Source: Streptomyces dioscori (GTDB lineage: Bacteria; Actinomycetota; Actinomycetes; Streptomycetales; Streptomycetaceae). From it: a stretch of DNA of 64,000 bases. The stretch spans positions 976,807-1,040,806 of the forward strand of contig NZ_KZ679038.1 in NCBI RefSeq assembly GCF_003024195.1, read 5' to 3'. Under the pieces are notes generated by a model. That model made no database searches. It was not told the origin of the DNA and saw only the letters and a list, made by a program, of their open reading frames with translations. The stretch's first letter is position 1. Each line of letters starts with the position of its first letter. Below are positions 44,693-53,302 of this stretch, one piece after another. Position numbers and translations under genes: made by a program.

Positions 44693-45847
44693 GTGGCAGG
44701 TGTTGATCCGCTGTTATCCAGGCGTCCTTGGCGTGAGTTGCCTCCGGGGCTCGCTCCGCTGCTGAGGGCCCGGCTTCCGGAGCTGACCACGGAGATGGTC
44801 CAGGCCATCCGCCGAGAGGTACGCGGCTACCGGCAGCCCATCGGCTCCGCCGTCGCGCAGGATCTCGCCGAGGCCGTGCGGCTGGCGGCCACGCAGTTCA
44901 CCGAGCTGGTCGAGGAGCCCGACGGGCCGCAGCAGCACTATGTGCCGCGGTTCAGGCGGCTGGGCAGACTGGAGTACCTGAACGGGCGGGGCACGGAAGG
45001 ACTGCAGGCCGCATACCGCATCGGCGCCCGGGTCGCGTGCCGCCGCTATGTGGACGTGGCACGGCAGGCCGCGTTCCCCGGCGACATAGCCGTCCCGTTG
45101 AGCGAGGCCGTCCTCACGCACATCCACGCGCTGGCCGAGGAGTCGGTGACGGGTTTCGAGGAGGCACGGGCGGGCGCGGCCGACGAGGTGTTGCGAGCCC
45201 GCCGGCTGCTGGCGGCACGGCTGATGGAACGCCGGCGCGATCCGCTCGCGGAACCCCTGCCCGGCCTCGCCCGCCGCGCCGCCTGGCCCCTGCCGGAACG
45301 CGTCCGGTGCGCGGTCCTGCCCGCCTCCGCCGATGTGAGCGCGGTCGACGAGGAGGTGCTGCGGGTGAGCCGGGGCGGTGAACTGCGTCTCGTGGTGCCC
45401 GACGACAGACTGCTGAGCGTGCTTGAGGGGGCGCACGCGGCGGTCGGCCCGAGTGTCGCGCCTGCCGAGGCCTGGGTGTCGCTGCACTGCGCCCGGCTTG
45501 CCCGGCGCCTGGGGCGGCGCAGGGCCGAGGAGCATCTCGCGGAGCTGCACCTTCTGCACGGTGCGCCGATCGGGGTCCTGCTCTGCGACCAGGTGCTCGA
45601 TCCCCTGCGCGCCCTGCCGCCGGGCAAGGCTGAGCGGCTCACGGACACACTCGAAGCACTGCTCGCCTCGGGCGGGCGCACGGCCCCGGAGGTGGCCGCC
45701 GCGCTGGGCATCCATCCGCAGACGGCCCGCAACCGGCTCCGCCAGCTCACGGCCCTGTACGGCGAGAAGCTGGCCGACCCGGCGTTCCGTTTCGACGCGC
45801 AGCTCGCGTTGCGCAGCAGGTCCGTACGCCGTTCCGTGCTGCCCTGA
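44693..45847 (+). CDS. PucR-family helix-turn-helix regulator
   Basis: 384 residues from the GTG at 44693, which follows AAGGGAG; a longer frame would read through a dispersed repeat. The N-terminal helical domain shows EGLQAAYRIGARVACRRYVDVARQ. The C-terminal HTH_30 reads LTDTLEALLASGGRTAPEVAAALGIHPQTARNRLRQLTAL. It is a paralogue of the divergent regulator at 43252-44442, so the pair shares a 250-bp control region. Targets unknown. Confidence 0.85.
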   Translation: MAGVDPLLSRRPWRELPPGLAPLLRARLPELTTEMVQAIRREVRGYRQPIGSAVAQDLAEAVRLAATQFTELVEEPDGPQQHYVPRFRRLGRLEYLNGRGTEGLQAAYRIGARVACRRYVDVARQAAFPGDIAVPLSEAVLTHIHALAEESVTGFEEARAGAADEVLRARRLLAARLMERRRDPLAEPLPGLARRAAWPLPERVRCAVLPASADVSAVDEEVLRVSRGGELRLVVPDDRLLSVLEGAHAAVGPSVAPAEAWVSLHCARLARRLGRRRAEEHLAELHLLHGAPIGVLLCDQVLDPLRALPPGKAERLTDTLEALLASGGRTAPEVAAALGIHPQTARNRLRQLTALYGEKLADPAFRFDAQLALRSRSVRRSVLP

Positions 45848-45918
45848 CAAACTTCCGTACGGAATTCAGCAGTTGAACCAGAAGCGGTTCCGACCGGTCG
45901 TCAGCATGCTCTGCCCGC

Positions 45919-46800
45919 ATGAGACATGTGAGCACCCGCACCACGAAACGCCTCGGTCTCCTGTCCGGCGCCGCCGCCCTGGTGGTGAGTGTGAGCGTCC
46001 TCCCCCAGGAGGCTCAGGCCGGCCCCGGGGACTACCAACGGGGCCCGGACCCCACCGAACAGTCCATCACCGCCGAGCGCGGCCCCTTCGCCACCGCGCA
46101 GACCACGGTCGACGGGCCGACCTTCAAGCAGGGCACCGCCTACTACCCCACCGACACGAGCCAGGGCACGTTCGGGGCCGTCGTCGTCAGCCCGGGTTTC
46201 GTGACGCCGGAGGCGCTGATCAGCTGGTACGGCCCGCGGCTCGCGTCCCAGGGCTTCGTCGTCCTGACGCTGGAGACCAACTCCGGTTTCGACCAGCCCG
46301 ACGACCGTGCCACCCAGATGCTCAACGCACTCGACCACCTCGTCCAGTCCAGTTCCGTACGGAGCCGCATCGACCCCGACCGCCTTGCGGTGATGGGTCA
46401 TTCGATGGGCGGCGGCGGCTCGCTCAAGGCGTCCGAGTCGCGGCCCTCGCTCAAGGCGGCCGTGCCGCTGATGCCCTGGAGCAACGACAAGACCTGGCAG
46501 ACCGACCGGGTGCCCACGATGATCATCGGTGCTGAGAACGACGCGATCGCCTCGCCCGGCTCGCACGCGGAGGTGTTCTACAACAGCCTCACCGCCGCGC
46601 CGGAGAAGGCCTACCTGGAACTCCGGGGCGCCGACCACAACGTGGCACTCGGTTCCGACGTGACGATCGCGAAGTACGGCATCGCCTGGCTGAAGCGCTT
46701 CGTCGACGAGGACGTGCGCTACGACAGGTTCCTGTGCCCGGCGCCCGCGACGAGCACCCAGATCAGCGAGTACCGGAACACCTGCCCCACCGGTTCCTGA
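45919..46800 (+). CDS. Secreted cutinase/polyester hydrolase (Thermobifida cutinase and PETase family)
   Basis: 293 residues. The signal peptide ends near residue 34 (VLPQEAQA). The mature protein follows the Thermobifida fusca cutinase pattern from end to end: YQRGPDPTEQSITAERGPF, VVVSPGFVTPEALISWYGPRLAS, nucleophile Ser162 in AVMGHSMGGGGSLK, Asp208 in IIGAENDAIASP, His240 in RGADHN, and a C-terminal pair C273/C289 (FLCP, NTCP) that forms the family disulfide. Aromatic subsite residues are F94 and W187 (PLMPWS). Family members hydrolyse cutin, aliphatic polyesters and, in some cases, PET. Activity of this copy on plastics is untested. Single gene with its own terminator. Confidence 0.92.
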   Translation: MRHVSTRTTKRLGLLSGAAALVVSVSVLPQEAQAGPGDYQRGPDPTEQSITAERGPFATAQTTVDGPTFKQGTAYYPTDTSQGTFGAVVVSPGFVTPEALISWYGPRLASQGFVVLTLETNSGFDQPDDRATQMLNALDHLVQSSSVRSRIDPDRLAVMGHSMGGGGSLKASESRPSLKAAVPLMPWSNDKTWQTDRVPTMIIGAENDAIASPGSHAEVFYNSLTAAPEKAYLELRGADHNVALGSDVTIAKYGIAWLKRFVDEDVRYDRFLCPAPATSTQISEYRNTCPTGS

Positions 46801-46838
46801 TCACCGGCTCCTGATCACTTGCCCGAGCACGACCGTCA

Positions 46839-46872
46839 GGCGCCCGCCCCTCATGGCTACGGGGCGGGCGCC
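46839..46872 (+). terminator. Terminator of the cutinase gene
   Basis: GGCGCCCGCCCC and GGGGCGGGCGCC form a perfect 12-bp GC stem with a 10-nt loop, 38 bp after the cutinase stop. No U-tract, as usual in Streptomyces. Confidence 0.85.
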
Positions 46873-47008
46873 GAGTCACGAACAGTTTCCCGCCCCGCAC
46901 GGCACGCATTGATGTTGCGCAGATTGTTGACGGTCGACAGGTGCTTGCCTAACTTCACTGGGGTCATCCAGTCCCTGCCCCCTCCCCCGCCCCGGAAGGG
47001 ATCCCGTC

Positions 47009-48427
47009 ATGCAACGCCGCCTCCTCCTCCCGGTCGCCGTCCTGCTGCTGGCGACCGCGACCCCGGCCGGCTCCGTCACCGCGTCCGTCACCGCGGAGGA
47101 CATGGGCGCACAGGGCGTGCGCGCGGAAGACGCGCACGTGGAAGGCACCCTCGCCTCCGGCGCGACGTACGTCATGGACGTGCCCGCCGGCTGGAACGGC
47201 ACCGTCCTCCTCTTCAGCCACGGCTTCCGGCCCAGGGGCGCGCCCAACCCGGCCCAGAACGTCACCGACGCCGCCACCCGCGGCCTTCTCCTCAAGGACG
47301 GGTACGCGCTCATCGGCTCGTCGTACGCCACCACCGGGTGGGCGGTGGAGCATGCGGTGCCGGACCAGCTGGCGACGCTCGACGCCTTCACCGAACGGTT
47401 CGGGGCGGCCCGGCGGACCCTCGCCTGGGGCCAGTCCTACGGCGGGCTCGTCACCACGCGGATCGCCGAGCGCCACGCGGGCCGCGTCGACGGCACCCTG
47501 TCCGTCTGCGGTCTCGTCCACGGCGGGGTGGCCAACTGGAACAACACCCTCGACCCGGTCTTCGCCCTGAAGGCCCTCCTCGCGCCCGACGCCGCCATCC
47601 CCTTGGCCGGCTTCCCGGACCGGGCGACCGCCACGGCCGCCGCCGGCGCGTTGAGCGGGGTCGTCGCCGAGGCGCAGAACTCCGCGGCCGGCCGCGCCCG
47701 TATCGCCCTCGCGGCGGCCCTGCACAACATCCCCGGCTGGAACGACCCCTCCCAGAGCCGCCCGGCCCCCACCGACTGGGCCGCCCAGCAGGCCAACCAG
47801 TACACCGCCGTCCGGGGGCTCCTCGCGACGGCGGCCTTCAGCTGGCGGCAGGACACGGAGACACTGGCGGGCGGCAACTCGTCCTGGAACACCGGCGTCG
47901 ACTACACGAGAATGCTCCGAGCGTCCTCGGCGTACGAGGAGGTCAAGGGCCTGTACAAGGCCGCGGGGCGCTCCCTCACGGACGACCTCAGGACACTGAA
48001 CGAGACCCCGCGTCTCAAGGCCGACAGGCCCGCGGTCGACTGGATGAGCCGGACCAGCGCCTTCACCGGCAGGCTCACGAAGCCGCAGCTCACCCTCCAC
48101 ACCACCGGCGACGCCCTCGTCCCCGTGCAGACGGAGAGCGCCTATCTGCGGGCCGCCACCGCGGGCGGCTCCCGGCACCTGCTCCGCCAGGCGTACGTCG
48201 ACAACGCGGGCCACTGCACCTTCAGCCCCGCCGAACAGCTCGCCGCGCTCGGCACGCTGGAGCACCGGGTCGACACGGGCCGCTGGGGCGACACGGGGGC
48301 GGCGGCCCTCAACTCGCGTGCCGCGCAGGCCGATCCGACCACTCCGGCCCGCTTCACCGCCTATCGGCCCGCCGTGTACCCACGCCCGTACGACCTGGCC
48401 CATCCGGGCGACGCGTACCGGCCCTGA
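47009..48427 (+). CDS. Secreted alpha/beta hydrolase
   Basis: 472 residues with a Sec signal at about 1-25 (LLLPVAVLLLATATPAG). The alpha/beta fold shows the oxyanion region VLLFSHGFRPRGAPNPAQN, nucleophile Ser in AWGQSYGGLVTTRIAERH, the acid region LTLHTTGDALVPVQTES and the catalytic His in DNAGHCTFSPAEQ. The class resembles secreted esterases/peptidases related to prolyl tripeptidyl enzymes. Exported, substrate unknown. It stands between two other secreted-protein genes. Confidence 0.88.
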   Translation: MQRRLLLPVAVLLLATATPAGSVTASVTAEDMGAQGVRAEDAHVEGTLASGATYVMDVPAGWNGTVLLFSHGFRPRGAPNPAQNVTDAATRGLLLKDGYALIGSSYATTGWAVEHAVPDQLATLDAFTERFGAARRTLAWGQSYGGLVTTRIAERHAGRVDGTLSVCGLVHGGVANWNNTLDPVFALKALLAPDAAIPLAGFPDRATATAAAGALSGVVAEAQNSAAGRARIALAAALHNIPGWNDPSQSRPAPTDWAAQQANQYTAVRGLLATAAFSWRQDTETLAGGNSSWNTGVDYTRMLRASSAYEEVKGLYKAAGRSLTDDLRTLNETPRLKADRPAVDWMSRTSAFTGRLTKPQLTLHTTGDALVPVQTESAYLRAATAGGSRHLLRQAYVDNAGHCTFSPAEQLAALGTLEHRVDTGRWGDTGAAALNSRAAQADPTTPARFTAYRPAVYPRPYDLAHPGDAYRP

Positions 48428-48538
48428 CCCGTCCCGCCCGGCGTGGGAACCGTCCGGGCTCCCCGGCGTTCCGCATCCTCTCCTCGACACCCGCGAACGG
48501 CACCGGCCGCTCGCCGCCCCGACGAGAGAGAAGATTCC

Positions 48539-49447
48539 GTGCCGGTACGCCCCCCATTCCGCAGGTTCCGCAGGACACCCCTGTCGCTGACCGCGGCGGC
48601 CGTACTGGCCGTCACCGGCTGGACCGCGGTGGGAGCACCGGCTGCACCGCCGCACCGGGCACCGGAACCGCCACCCGCGGTGGCCGCCGCGACCGTCTGC
48701 TCACCCGCCGGCACCCTGAAGGGCCCCGGCGGACAGCGGGCCTCCGTCAGTCTCTGCGCGAACGGCGGAGGCGCGGGCACGTCACTGTCGGCCCCGGCCA
48801 CCTGCCGGCGCTCCGGCACCACCGTCCGGTACGCCTGTCTGACCTCGGGGACCTGGACCCTGCGGCGGGACGGCCGGACCGTCGCCACGGGCCCGCTGCC
48901 CGGCGGCCGGGAGACCCCGGGGCCAGGAACGTACGAGGTCAGCGGCACGGTGCAGGTCCGCTCGTCGCCCGCCGGTGTGGACCTGCGGGGGACGGTCCGC
49001 ACCACGCTGACGCTCACCGACCCGAAGCCCGTCGCCACCCACCGCATCGAGGTCGACCGGCACACACTGCGACCGCGCTCGTCGGCCACGCTGACGTACA
49101 CCGTCTCGCGCGACAGCGACGCCGGGGACGGAAGCGCCCGGTTCGGGCTCATCGGGGAGGAGGCGTCGGGAGTGGAGCTGACCACGTCCGACGCCCGCTG
49201 CGTCAACCCGCTCACCGGCCGCCATCCGTCGACGGCCCGCAGCATGTACGCGCTGGACTGCGCCCTGACCGACCTCCAGCCCGGCCACCCGTCCACGGTG
49301 GTCGTCCGTGCCAGGGTCGCGGACGCCTGCACGAGCGTCGTCTCGAAGCTGGGGTACTGGACTCCGCGGGGCCAGAGCCTCTACACCGGCGGGATGCTGG
49401 CGGGGCCCACGGTCGTCTGCCACCCCTCGGCGGCCCCGGGGCGCTGA
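48539..49447 (+). CDS. Secreted protein of unknown function
   Basis: 302 residues from the GTG at 48539 after GAGAGAAG. The signal peptide is about residues 1-35 (RRTPLSLTAAAVLAVTGWTAVGAPA). The mature part looks like two beta domains with several cysteines (ATVCSPAGTL, SLCANGG, ATCRRSG, RYACLTSG; later ARCVNP, LDCALTDL, DACTSVVS, VVCHPS), so disulfide-rich beta-sandwiches of the DUF11/CARDB style are likely. No catalytic motif. Probably a wall or extracellular adhesion protein. Confidence 0.7.
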   Translation: MPVRPPFRRFRRTPLSLTAAAVLAVTGWTAVGAPAAPPHRAPEPPPAVAAATVCSPAGTLKGPGGQRASVSLCANGGGAGTSLSAPATCRRSGTTVRYACLTSGTWTLRRDGRTVATGPLPGGRETPGPGTYEVSGTVQVRSSPAGVDLRGTVRTTLTLTDPKPVATHRIEVDRHTLRPRSSATLTYTVSRDSDAGDGSARFGLIGEEASGVELTTSDARCVNPLTGRHPSTARSMYALDCALTDLQPGHPSTVVVRARVADACTSVVSKLGYWTPRGQSLYTGGMLAGPTVVCHPSAAPGR

Positions 49448-49468
49448 CCTCGTAGAGCAGTGGACAGG

Positions 49469-49504
49469 ACGACGGGCCGGCCCCTGAGGGGACCGGCCCG
49501 TCGT
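49469..49504. terminator. Bidirectional terminator
   Basis: ACGACGGGCCGG and CCGGCCCGTCGT are perfect 12-bp arms around a 12-nt centre that itself pairs (CCCC-TGA-GGGG). It lies between a plus-strand gene ending at 49447 and a minus-strand gene ending at 49521 and can serve both. Confidence 0.9.
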
Positions 49505-49520
49505 GCGCTCTGCCGCGGTG

Positions 49521-49712
49521 TCAGGACCGCGGCGGATTCTCGTCCCGACCCGACCCGAACTGGTCCTTCAACCTGTCCTGGGCGGTGTCGACCTGACCGC
49601 TGTACTTGCCCCCGGTCTTGCCGTCGACGTAGTCGCCGGCCTTGTCGACGCCCTTGCTCGTCTGCTCCGGGTGGCCCTTAAGCATGCCCTTGATCTTGTC
49701 CATAACGGACAT
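49521..49712 (-). CDS. MT0933-like antitoxin family protein
   Basis: 63 residues, charged and soluble: MDKIKGMLKGHPEQTSKGVDKAGDYVDGK followed by a DTAQDRLKDQFG helix. This matches the small MT0933/Rv0909-type 'antitoxin' family, which also recalls CsbD stress proteins in composition. In mycobacteria the partner toxin gene is adjacent, but no toxin candidate adjoins it here; in Streptomyces such copies are commonly solitary, so a true toxin-antitoxin role is doubtful. AGGAGGATGACTC precedes the ATG. Confidence 0.8.
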   Translation of the reverse strand: MSVMDKIKGMLKGHPEQTSKGVDKAGDYVDGKTGGKYSGQVDTAQDRLKDQFGSGRDENPPRS

Positions 49713-49839
49713 GAGTCATCCTCCTGATCGGTTCACCCCTACGTATCCAGGGTCACCGCAGGTGCCGGGTTTCGCATCCGGGGCGGAAACGGGCAGGTCG
49801 GCGGCGTGTCAGGGCGAGTCAGGGCGGCTTCCGGGGACG

Positions 49840-50535
49840 CTACTGGGCCTCTGTACGGCACTCCGGGTGGCCCCAGCCGTCGGGGTTCTTCGCGATGGTC
49901 TCGCCCGCCGCGTACGAGCGGCCGCAGCGGCACCGGCCGGGGAACTTGGCCTTGAGCGTGCGCGAGGAGGAGGCTGCCGCCGAGGACACGGAGGAGGTGC
50001 GCTTCTTCGCGGAGGCCGTTTTCGGGGCCGCCTTCTTGGCGGCCGGGGACTTCGGCGGCTCCGGAGAGCCCTGCTCGCTGCCCGCGGGCTTCTGGACGAA
50101 GGCGGCCTGGCTCGCCGCGCGGTCCGCGAAGTCGTTGAGGGGGTCGCCGTCGACCTGGTGCGCGGGCACGTACCGGAACTCCACCGAGCGGCCGTCGAGC
50201 AACTCGTCGATGCGTACGACGAGTTCCTGGTTGGCCACGGGCTTGCCCGCGGACGTCTTCCAGCCCTTGCGTTTCCAGCCCGGGAGCCAGGTGGTGACGG
50301 CCTTCATCGCGTACTGGGAGTCCATCCGGATCTCCAGCGGCACGCCCGGGTCCACGGCCGTCAACAGCCTTTCCAGGGCGGTCAGTTCGGCGACGTTGTT
50401 GGTTGCGGTGCCGAGAGGGCCCGCCTCCCATTCGGTGGGGGTTCCCGTGCCGTCCCCCACGACCCAGGCCCAGCCTGCGGGGCCCGGGTTTCCTTTCGAC
50501 GCCCCGTCACATGCGGCGATCACGCGTTCAGCCAT
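49840..50535 (-). CDS. rnhA: Ribonuclease HI with C-terminal zinc-knuckle-like extension
   Basis: 231 residues from ATG 50535. The RNase H fold occupies residues 1-145 with acidic metal ligands D10 (AACDGASKGNPGPAG), E50 (NNVAELTALE), D72 (RMDSQYAMKAV) and the Asp in DPLNDFADRAA; the family histidine region is VPAHQ. It cleaves RNA in RNA-DNA hybrids. A Lys/Ala/Ser-rich linker (AAKKAAPKTASAKKR) joins a small C-terminal module CRCGRSYAAGE with HPEC, which looks like a zinc-binding finger. Confidence 0.93.
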   Translation of the reverse strand: MAERVIAACDGASKGNPGPAGWAWVVGDGTGTPTEWEAGPLGTATNNVAELTALERLLTAVDPGVPLEIRMDSQYAMKAVTTWLPGWKRKGWKTSAGKPVANQELVVRIDELLDGRSVEFRYVPAHQVDGDPLNDFADRAASQAAFVQKPAGSEQGSPEPPKSPAAKKAAPKTASAKKRTSSVSSAAASSSRTLKAKFPGRCRCGRSYAAGETIAKNPDGWGHPECRTEAQ

Positions 50536-50615
50536 GGGCACGATCATGCCAGGGGTGCGTTCCCGTAATGAGCAGTGGGTTGGGTGCGTGTGTATGTGCG
50601 GGTGCGTCGTGGCTT

Positions 50616-50716
50616 GTCGCGCCGTTCCCCGCGCCCCTGAAAGACAAAGAACTGCACCGTTCCCCGCGCCCCTCGAAGACAGAAGACCGCGCCGTTCCCC
50701 GCGCCCCTCTCAAGGG
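50616..50716. repeat. Three partial copies of a dispersed intergenic repeat
   Basis: The core CCGTTCCCCGCGCCCCT occurs three times (about 50620, 50656 and 50691), each followed by a short GAAG/CAAG-type tail. The core matches the dispersed 40-bp repeat at 44612 and 61111. The array sits between rnhA and the RpiR gene, about 65 bp before the latter. Confidence 0.8.
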
Positions 50717-50780
50717 CAGGTCGTCCGTCGCGGGGTGTGGGCTATGTTGAACCTCAGTGGGACACGAAGGAGGCGCACCG

Positions 50781-51704
50781 GTGCCATCGCCGCAGCAGGC
50801 CCGCGCGCAGGCGTCCGCGATCAGCTCGGGGAAACCGGTCACGGAGGCGGAAGCCGCTCCCACGACCCGGCTGCGAGCCCTGTTCGACGGCCCCCGGCTC
50901 TCCCCGGGACAGCGGCGCATCGCCCAGTACCTGATCGAGCACATCACCGAAGCGGCCTTCCTTTCGATCACGGATCTCGCGGAGCGCGTGGGCGTGAGCC
51001 AGCCCTCGGTGACCCGTTTCGCCACCGCGGTCGGCTTCAGCGGCTACCCCGCCCTGCGGGAACGCCTCCAGTCGATCGCGCTCAGCAAGCTCGCCGGCTC
51101 ACCCGACGCCGACGAGGAGGCCCGGCCCAACGAGCTGCAGGCCGCCGTCGACGCGGAGATCGACAACCTGGAGAACCTGCGCCGCGACTTCGCCGATCCT
51201 GAGCAGGTCATCGAGACCGGCCGCGCGCTGTCGCGGTCCGCACCGCTCACCGTCCTCGGACTGCGCATCTCCGGCTCGCTGGCCGAATACTTCGCGTACG
51301 CCGCCCGGCGCATCCACCCCGACGTCCGGCTGGTGACCCGGGGCGGGAGCGTCGCCTACGACGCCCTGCTGCAGTCGCGCGAGGCGGGCGGCACCTGGGT
51401 GCTGGCCTTCACCATGCCCCGGCACGCGCACGAGACGCTGACAGCCATGCGGGTCGCCCGGCGGGCCGGTCTGCGCGTCGCCCTGGTCACCGATCTGGGG
51501 CTCGGGCCGCTGGCCGACGAGGCCGACGTCGTCTTCGCGACCGGTACCGGGGCGCGGCTGGTCTTCGACTCGTACGCCGCGCCCGTCGTCCTGTCCGCGG
51601 CTCTGCTCCAGGCGATGACCGACGCCGATCCCGAGCGTACGCAGGCCCGTCTTGAGGACTACGAGCAGGTCGCGGACGAGCACGTCTTCTTCCTCAAGGA
51701 CTGA
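50781..51704 (+). CDS. MurR/RpiR-family regulator with SIS domain
   Basis: 307 residues from the GTG at 50781, which follows AAGGAGG at good spacing (a GTG at 50757 is possible). The N-terminal HTH_6 is LSPGQRRIAQYLIEHITEAAFLSITDLAERVGVSQPSVTRFA. The C-terminal half is an SIS domain that binds phosphosugars: LTVLGLRISGSLAEYFAYAARRIHPD and LVTRGGSVAYDALLQSREAG. Such regulators answer to sugar phosphates such as MurNAc-6-P. No sugar gene adjoins it, so the ligand is unknown. Confidence 0.92.
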   Translation: MPSPQQARAQASAISSGKPVTEAEAAPTTRLRALFDGPRLSPGQRRIAQYLIEHITEAAFLSITDLAERVGVSQPSVTRFATAVGFSGYPALRERLQSIALSKLAGSPDADEEARPNELQAAVDAEIDNLENLRRDFADPEQVIETGRALSRSAPLTVLGLRISGSLAEYFAYAARRIHPDVRLVTRGGSVAYDALLQSREAGGTWVLAFTMPRHAHETLTAMRVARRAGLRVALVTDLGLGPLADEADVVFATGTGARLVFDSYAAPVVLSAALLQAMTDADPERTQARLEDYEQVADEHVFFLKD

Positions 51705-52013
51705 TCTCCGCGGCCCTCCCGGGCCCCGTACTGGCATATGACGCCAGCATCCCGCAAGGCGAAATTCAGCCGTACAGGCACATGAATTTTTACATACCCT
51801 TGCTTACCAGACGGTATATATGAATACTTCTCGCTGATCGGGATCCGGTGGGGTCCCGGTCGCCCGGGACCACGGCGCACCCGCCTCGCGCCGCCCCCGG
51901 GCGCAGGAACGGGCACCGCTCACGCACGCCCGTGGCGGCCCCGGTCAATCCCCTGGGCCGGGGCCGCCAAGAACGACCAGAACCGCCCGCCGGCCATCTC
52001 GGAAGCGATCCCC
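51705..52013. other. AT-rich regulatory region without a gene
   Basis: This 309-bp stretch holds an unusually AT-rich island (about 51770-51840), with TTGCTT at 51810 and AATACT at 51833 spaced by 17 bp, a possible sigma-70-type promoter for the gene at 52014. A short run TGAATTTTTACATACC lies just before it. The remaining 170 bp are GC-rich and feature-poor. Confidence 0.45.
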
Positions 52014-52397
52014 ATGTCCCTGACGTACTCGCCCATCAGCACGGACTGGCCCTGTCAGGTCAAGACGCCCGGCAGCCGCGACTGGGAACGATCGGCGGCC
52101 AAATGGCTGCGCGAGCTGGTACCGACCCGCTACGCCAGCTATCCGCTGCTGATCCGTCAGCCCGTCCTGCTGGCCCGCCACGCGCAGATCCAGCTCCAGC
52201 AGGAGATCCGCGTCGTGCGCACCGCACTGCACAGCGCACGGGCCGAGCTGCCCGCCATGGGGATGCCGGAGTCCGTGATCGAGCACACGATCAAGCTGTA
52301 CGCGGCCGAGCTGACGCAGCTGAACCACCTCGCCCGGGGCGTCCGCGTGCTCACCCAGGCACTCGTGGAGAGACACGGCGCACGCCAGGCCCACTGA
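52014..52397 (+). CDS. Conserved helical hypothetical protein
   Basis: 127 residues. After a short N-terminus (SLTYSPISTDWPCQVKTPGSRDWERS) it is wholly helical: ARHAQIQLQQEIRVVRTALHSARAEL and YAAELTQLNHLARGVRVLTQALVE. There is no signal peptide or membrane helix. No family recognised. It lies between the RpiR and TetR regulators, each in its own unit, and has an AT-rich promoter region. Function unknown. Confidence 0.7.
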   Translation: MSLTYSPISTDWPCQVKTPGSRDWERSAAKWLRELVPTRYASYPLLIRQPVLLARHAQIQLQQEIRVVRTALHSARAELPAMGMPESVIEHTIKLYAAELTQLNHLARGVRVLTQALVERHGARQAH

Positions 52398-52421
52398 ACC
52401 GGTCGCCCACCCCCGAAGCGC

Positions 52422-52463
52422 GATGGCACTCGGTTCCCCATCCGGAGCACACTGAGTGCCATC
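52422..52463. promoter_or_regulatory. Operator-like inverted repeat before the TetR gene
   Basis: GATGGCACTC (52422-52431) and GAGTGCCATC (52454-52463) are perfect 10-bp arms 22 bp apart, centred about 50 bp before the TetR start. The half-site TGGCACT recurs downstream of the same gene, marking it as the probable autoregulatory site. Confidence 0.7.
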
Positions 52464-52493
52464 GGCCTCTCCCGCGGTGCTAGGTTCCCCACC

Positions 52494-53279
52494 ATGAGCG
52501 AGGCACCCCGTCCCGACCGGGCGGCCGACGTGAGCAACCCGAAGCCGCCGATGCGGGAGTCCCTCGTGGCGGCGGCGTTCCAGCTGTTCGTGGAGCGGGG
52601 GTACGAGCAGACCACCGTCGACGACATCGTGGCGCTCGCGGGTGTCGGACGCCGGTCCTTCTTCCGGTACTTCCCCTCCAAGGAGGACGTGGTCTTCCCC
52701 GACCACGAGGGCTGCCTGGCCCGGATGACCGCCTTCCTCGGCGGGAGCGGCCCCACGCACGAACCCGTGGAGCGCGTCTGCGACGCCGCACGCCTGGTGC
52801 TGCGCATGTACGCCGAGAACCCTGCGTTCTCCGTCCAGCGCTACCGCCTCACCAGAAAGGTCCCGGGGCTGCGGACGTACGAACTCTCGGTGGTCTGGCG
52901 GTACGAGCGGGCGCTGGCCGAGTATCTGCGCGGACGTTTCGCGGGCCGGCCGGACGGGACACTGCGGGCCGACGTCATCGCCGCGGCCGTGGTCGCCGCA
53001 CACAACAACGGGCTGCGTTCCTGGCTGCGTTCGGACGGCCGCGGCGACGCGAGCGCGGAGGTGGACCACGCCCTCGCCCACGTCCAGGGGGTGTTCGGGC
53101 CGGAGCGGGCGACGGACGGCCCGGAGCGGGGGCCCGGAGCGGACGGGAACGGGGGCGGGAACGGGGCCTGGGGCGGCGGCAAGGACGACGACGTGGTCGT
53201 CGTCGTGTCCCGGCGCGGCGCCCCGCTGTGGCGGGTCGTCCAGGAGATCGAGACCACCCTGGGCCGCGATCCCGCCTGA
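52494..53279 (+). CDS. TetR-family regulator
   Basis: 261 residues. The HTH is YEQTTVDDIVALAGVGRRSFFRYFPSKEDVVF, and the ligand domain follows with LRTYELSVVWRYERALAEYLRGRF. The C-terminal 60 residues are unusual: a Gly/Asn-rich stretch (GADGNGGGNGAWGGG), then acid and valine runs (KDDDVVVVV), absent from most TetR proteins. Perfect inverted repeats of TGGCACT lie before it and a tighter palindrome follows it, before the Zn-ribbon gene. It probably controls itself and that gene. Confidence 0.88.
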   Translation: MSEAPRPDRAADVSNPKPPMRESLVAAAFQLFVERGYEQTTVDDIVALAGVGRRSFFRYFPSKEDVVFPDHEGCLARMTAFLGGSGPTHEPVERVCDAARLVLRMYAENPAFSVQRYRLTRKVPGLRTYELSVVWRYERALAEYLRGRFAGRPDGTLRADVIAAAVVAAHNNGLRSWLRSDGRGDASAEVDHALAHVQGVFGPERATDGPERGPGADGNGGGNGAWGGGKDDDVVVVVSRRGAPLWRVVQEIETTLGRDPA

Positions 53280-53302
53280 TTTCCTCGCCAATTGAGGGTA
53301 CT

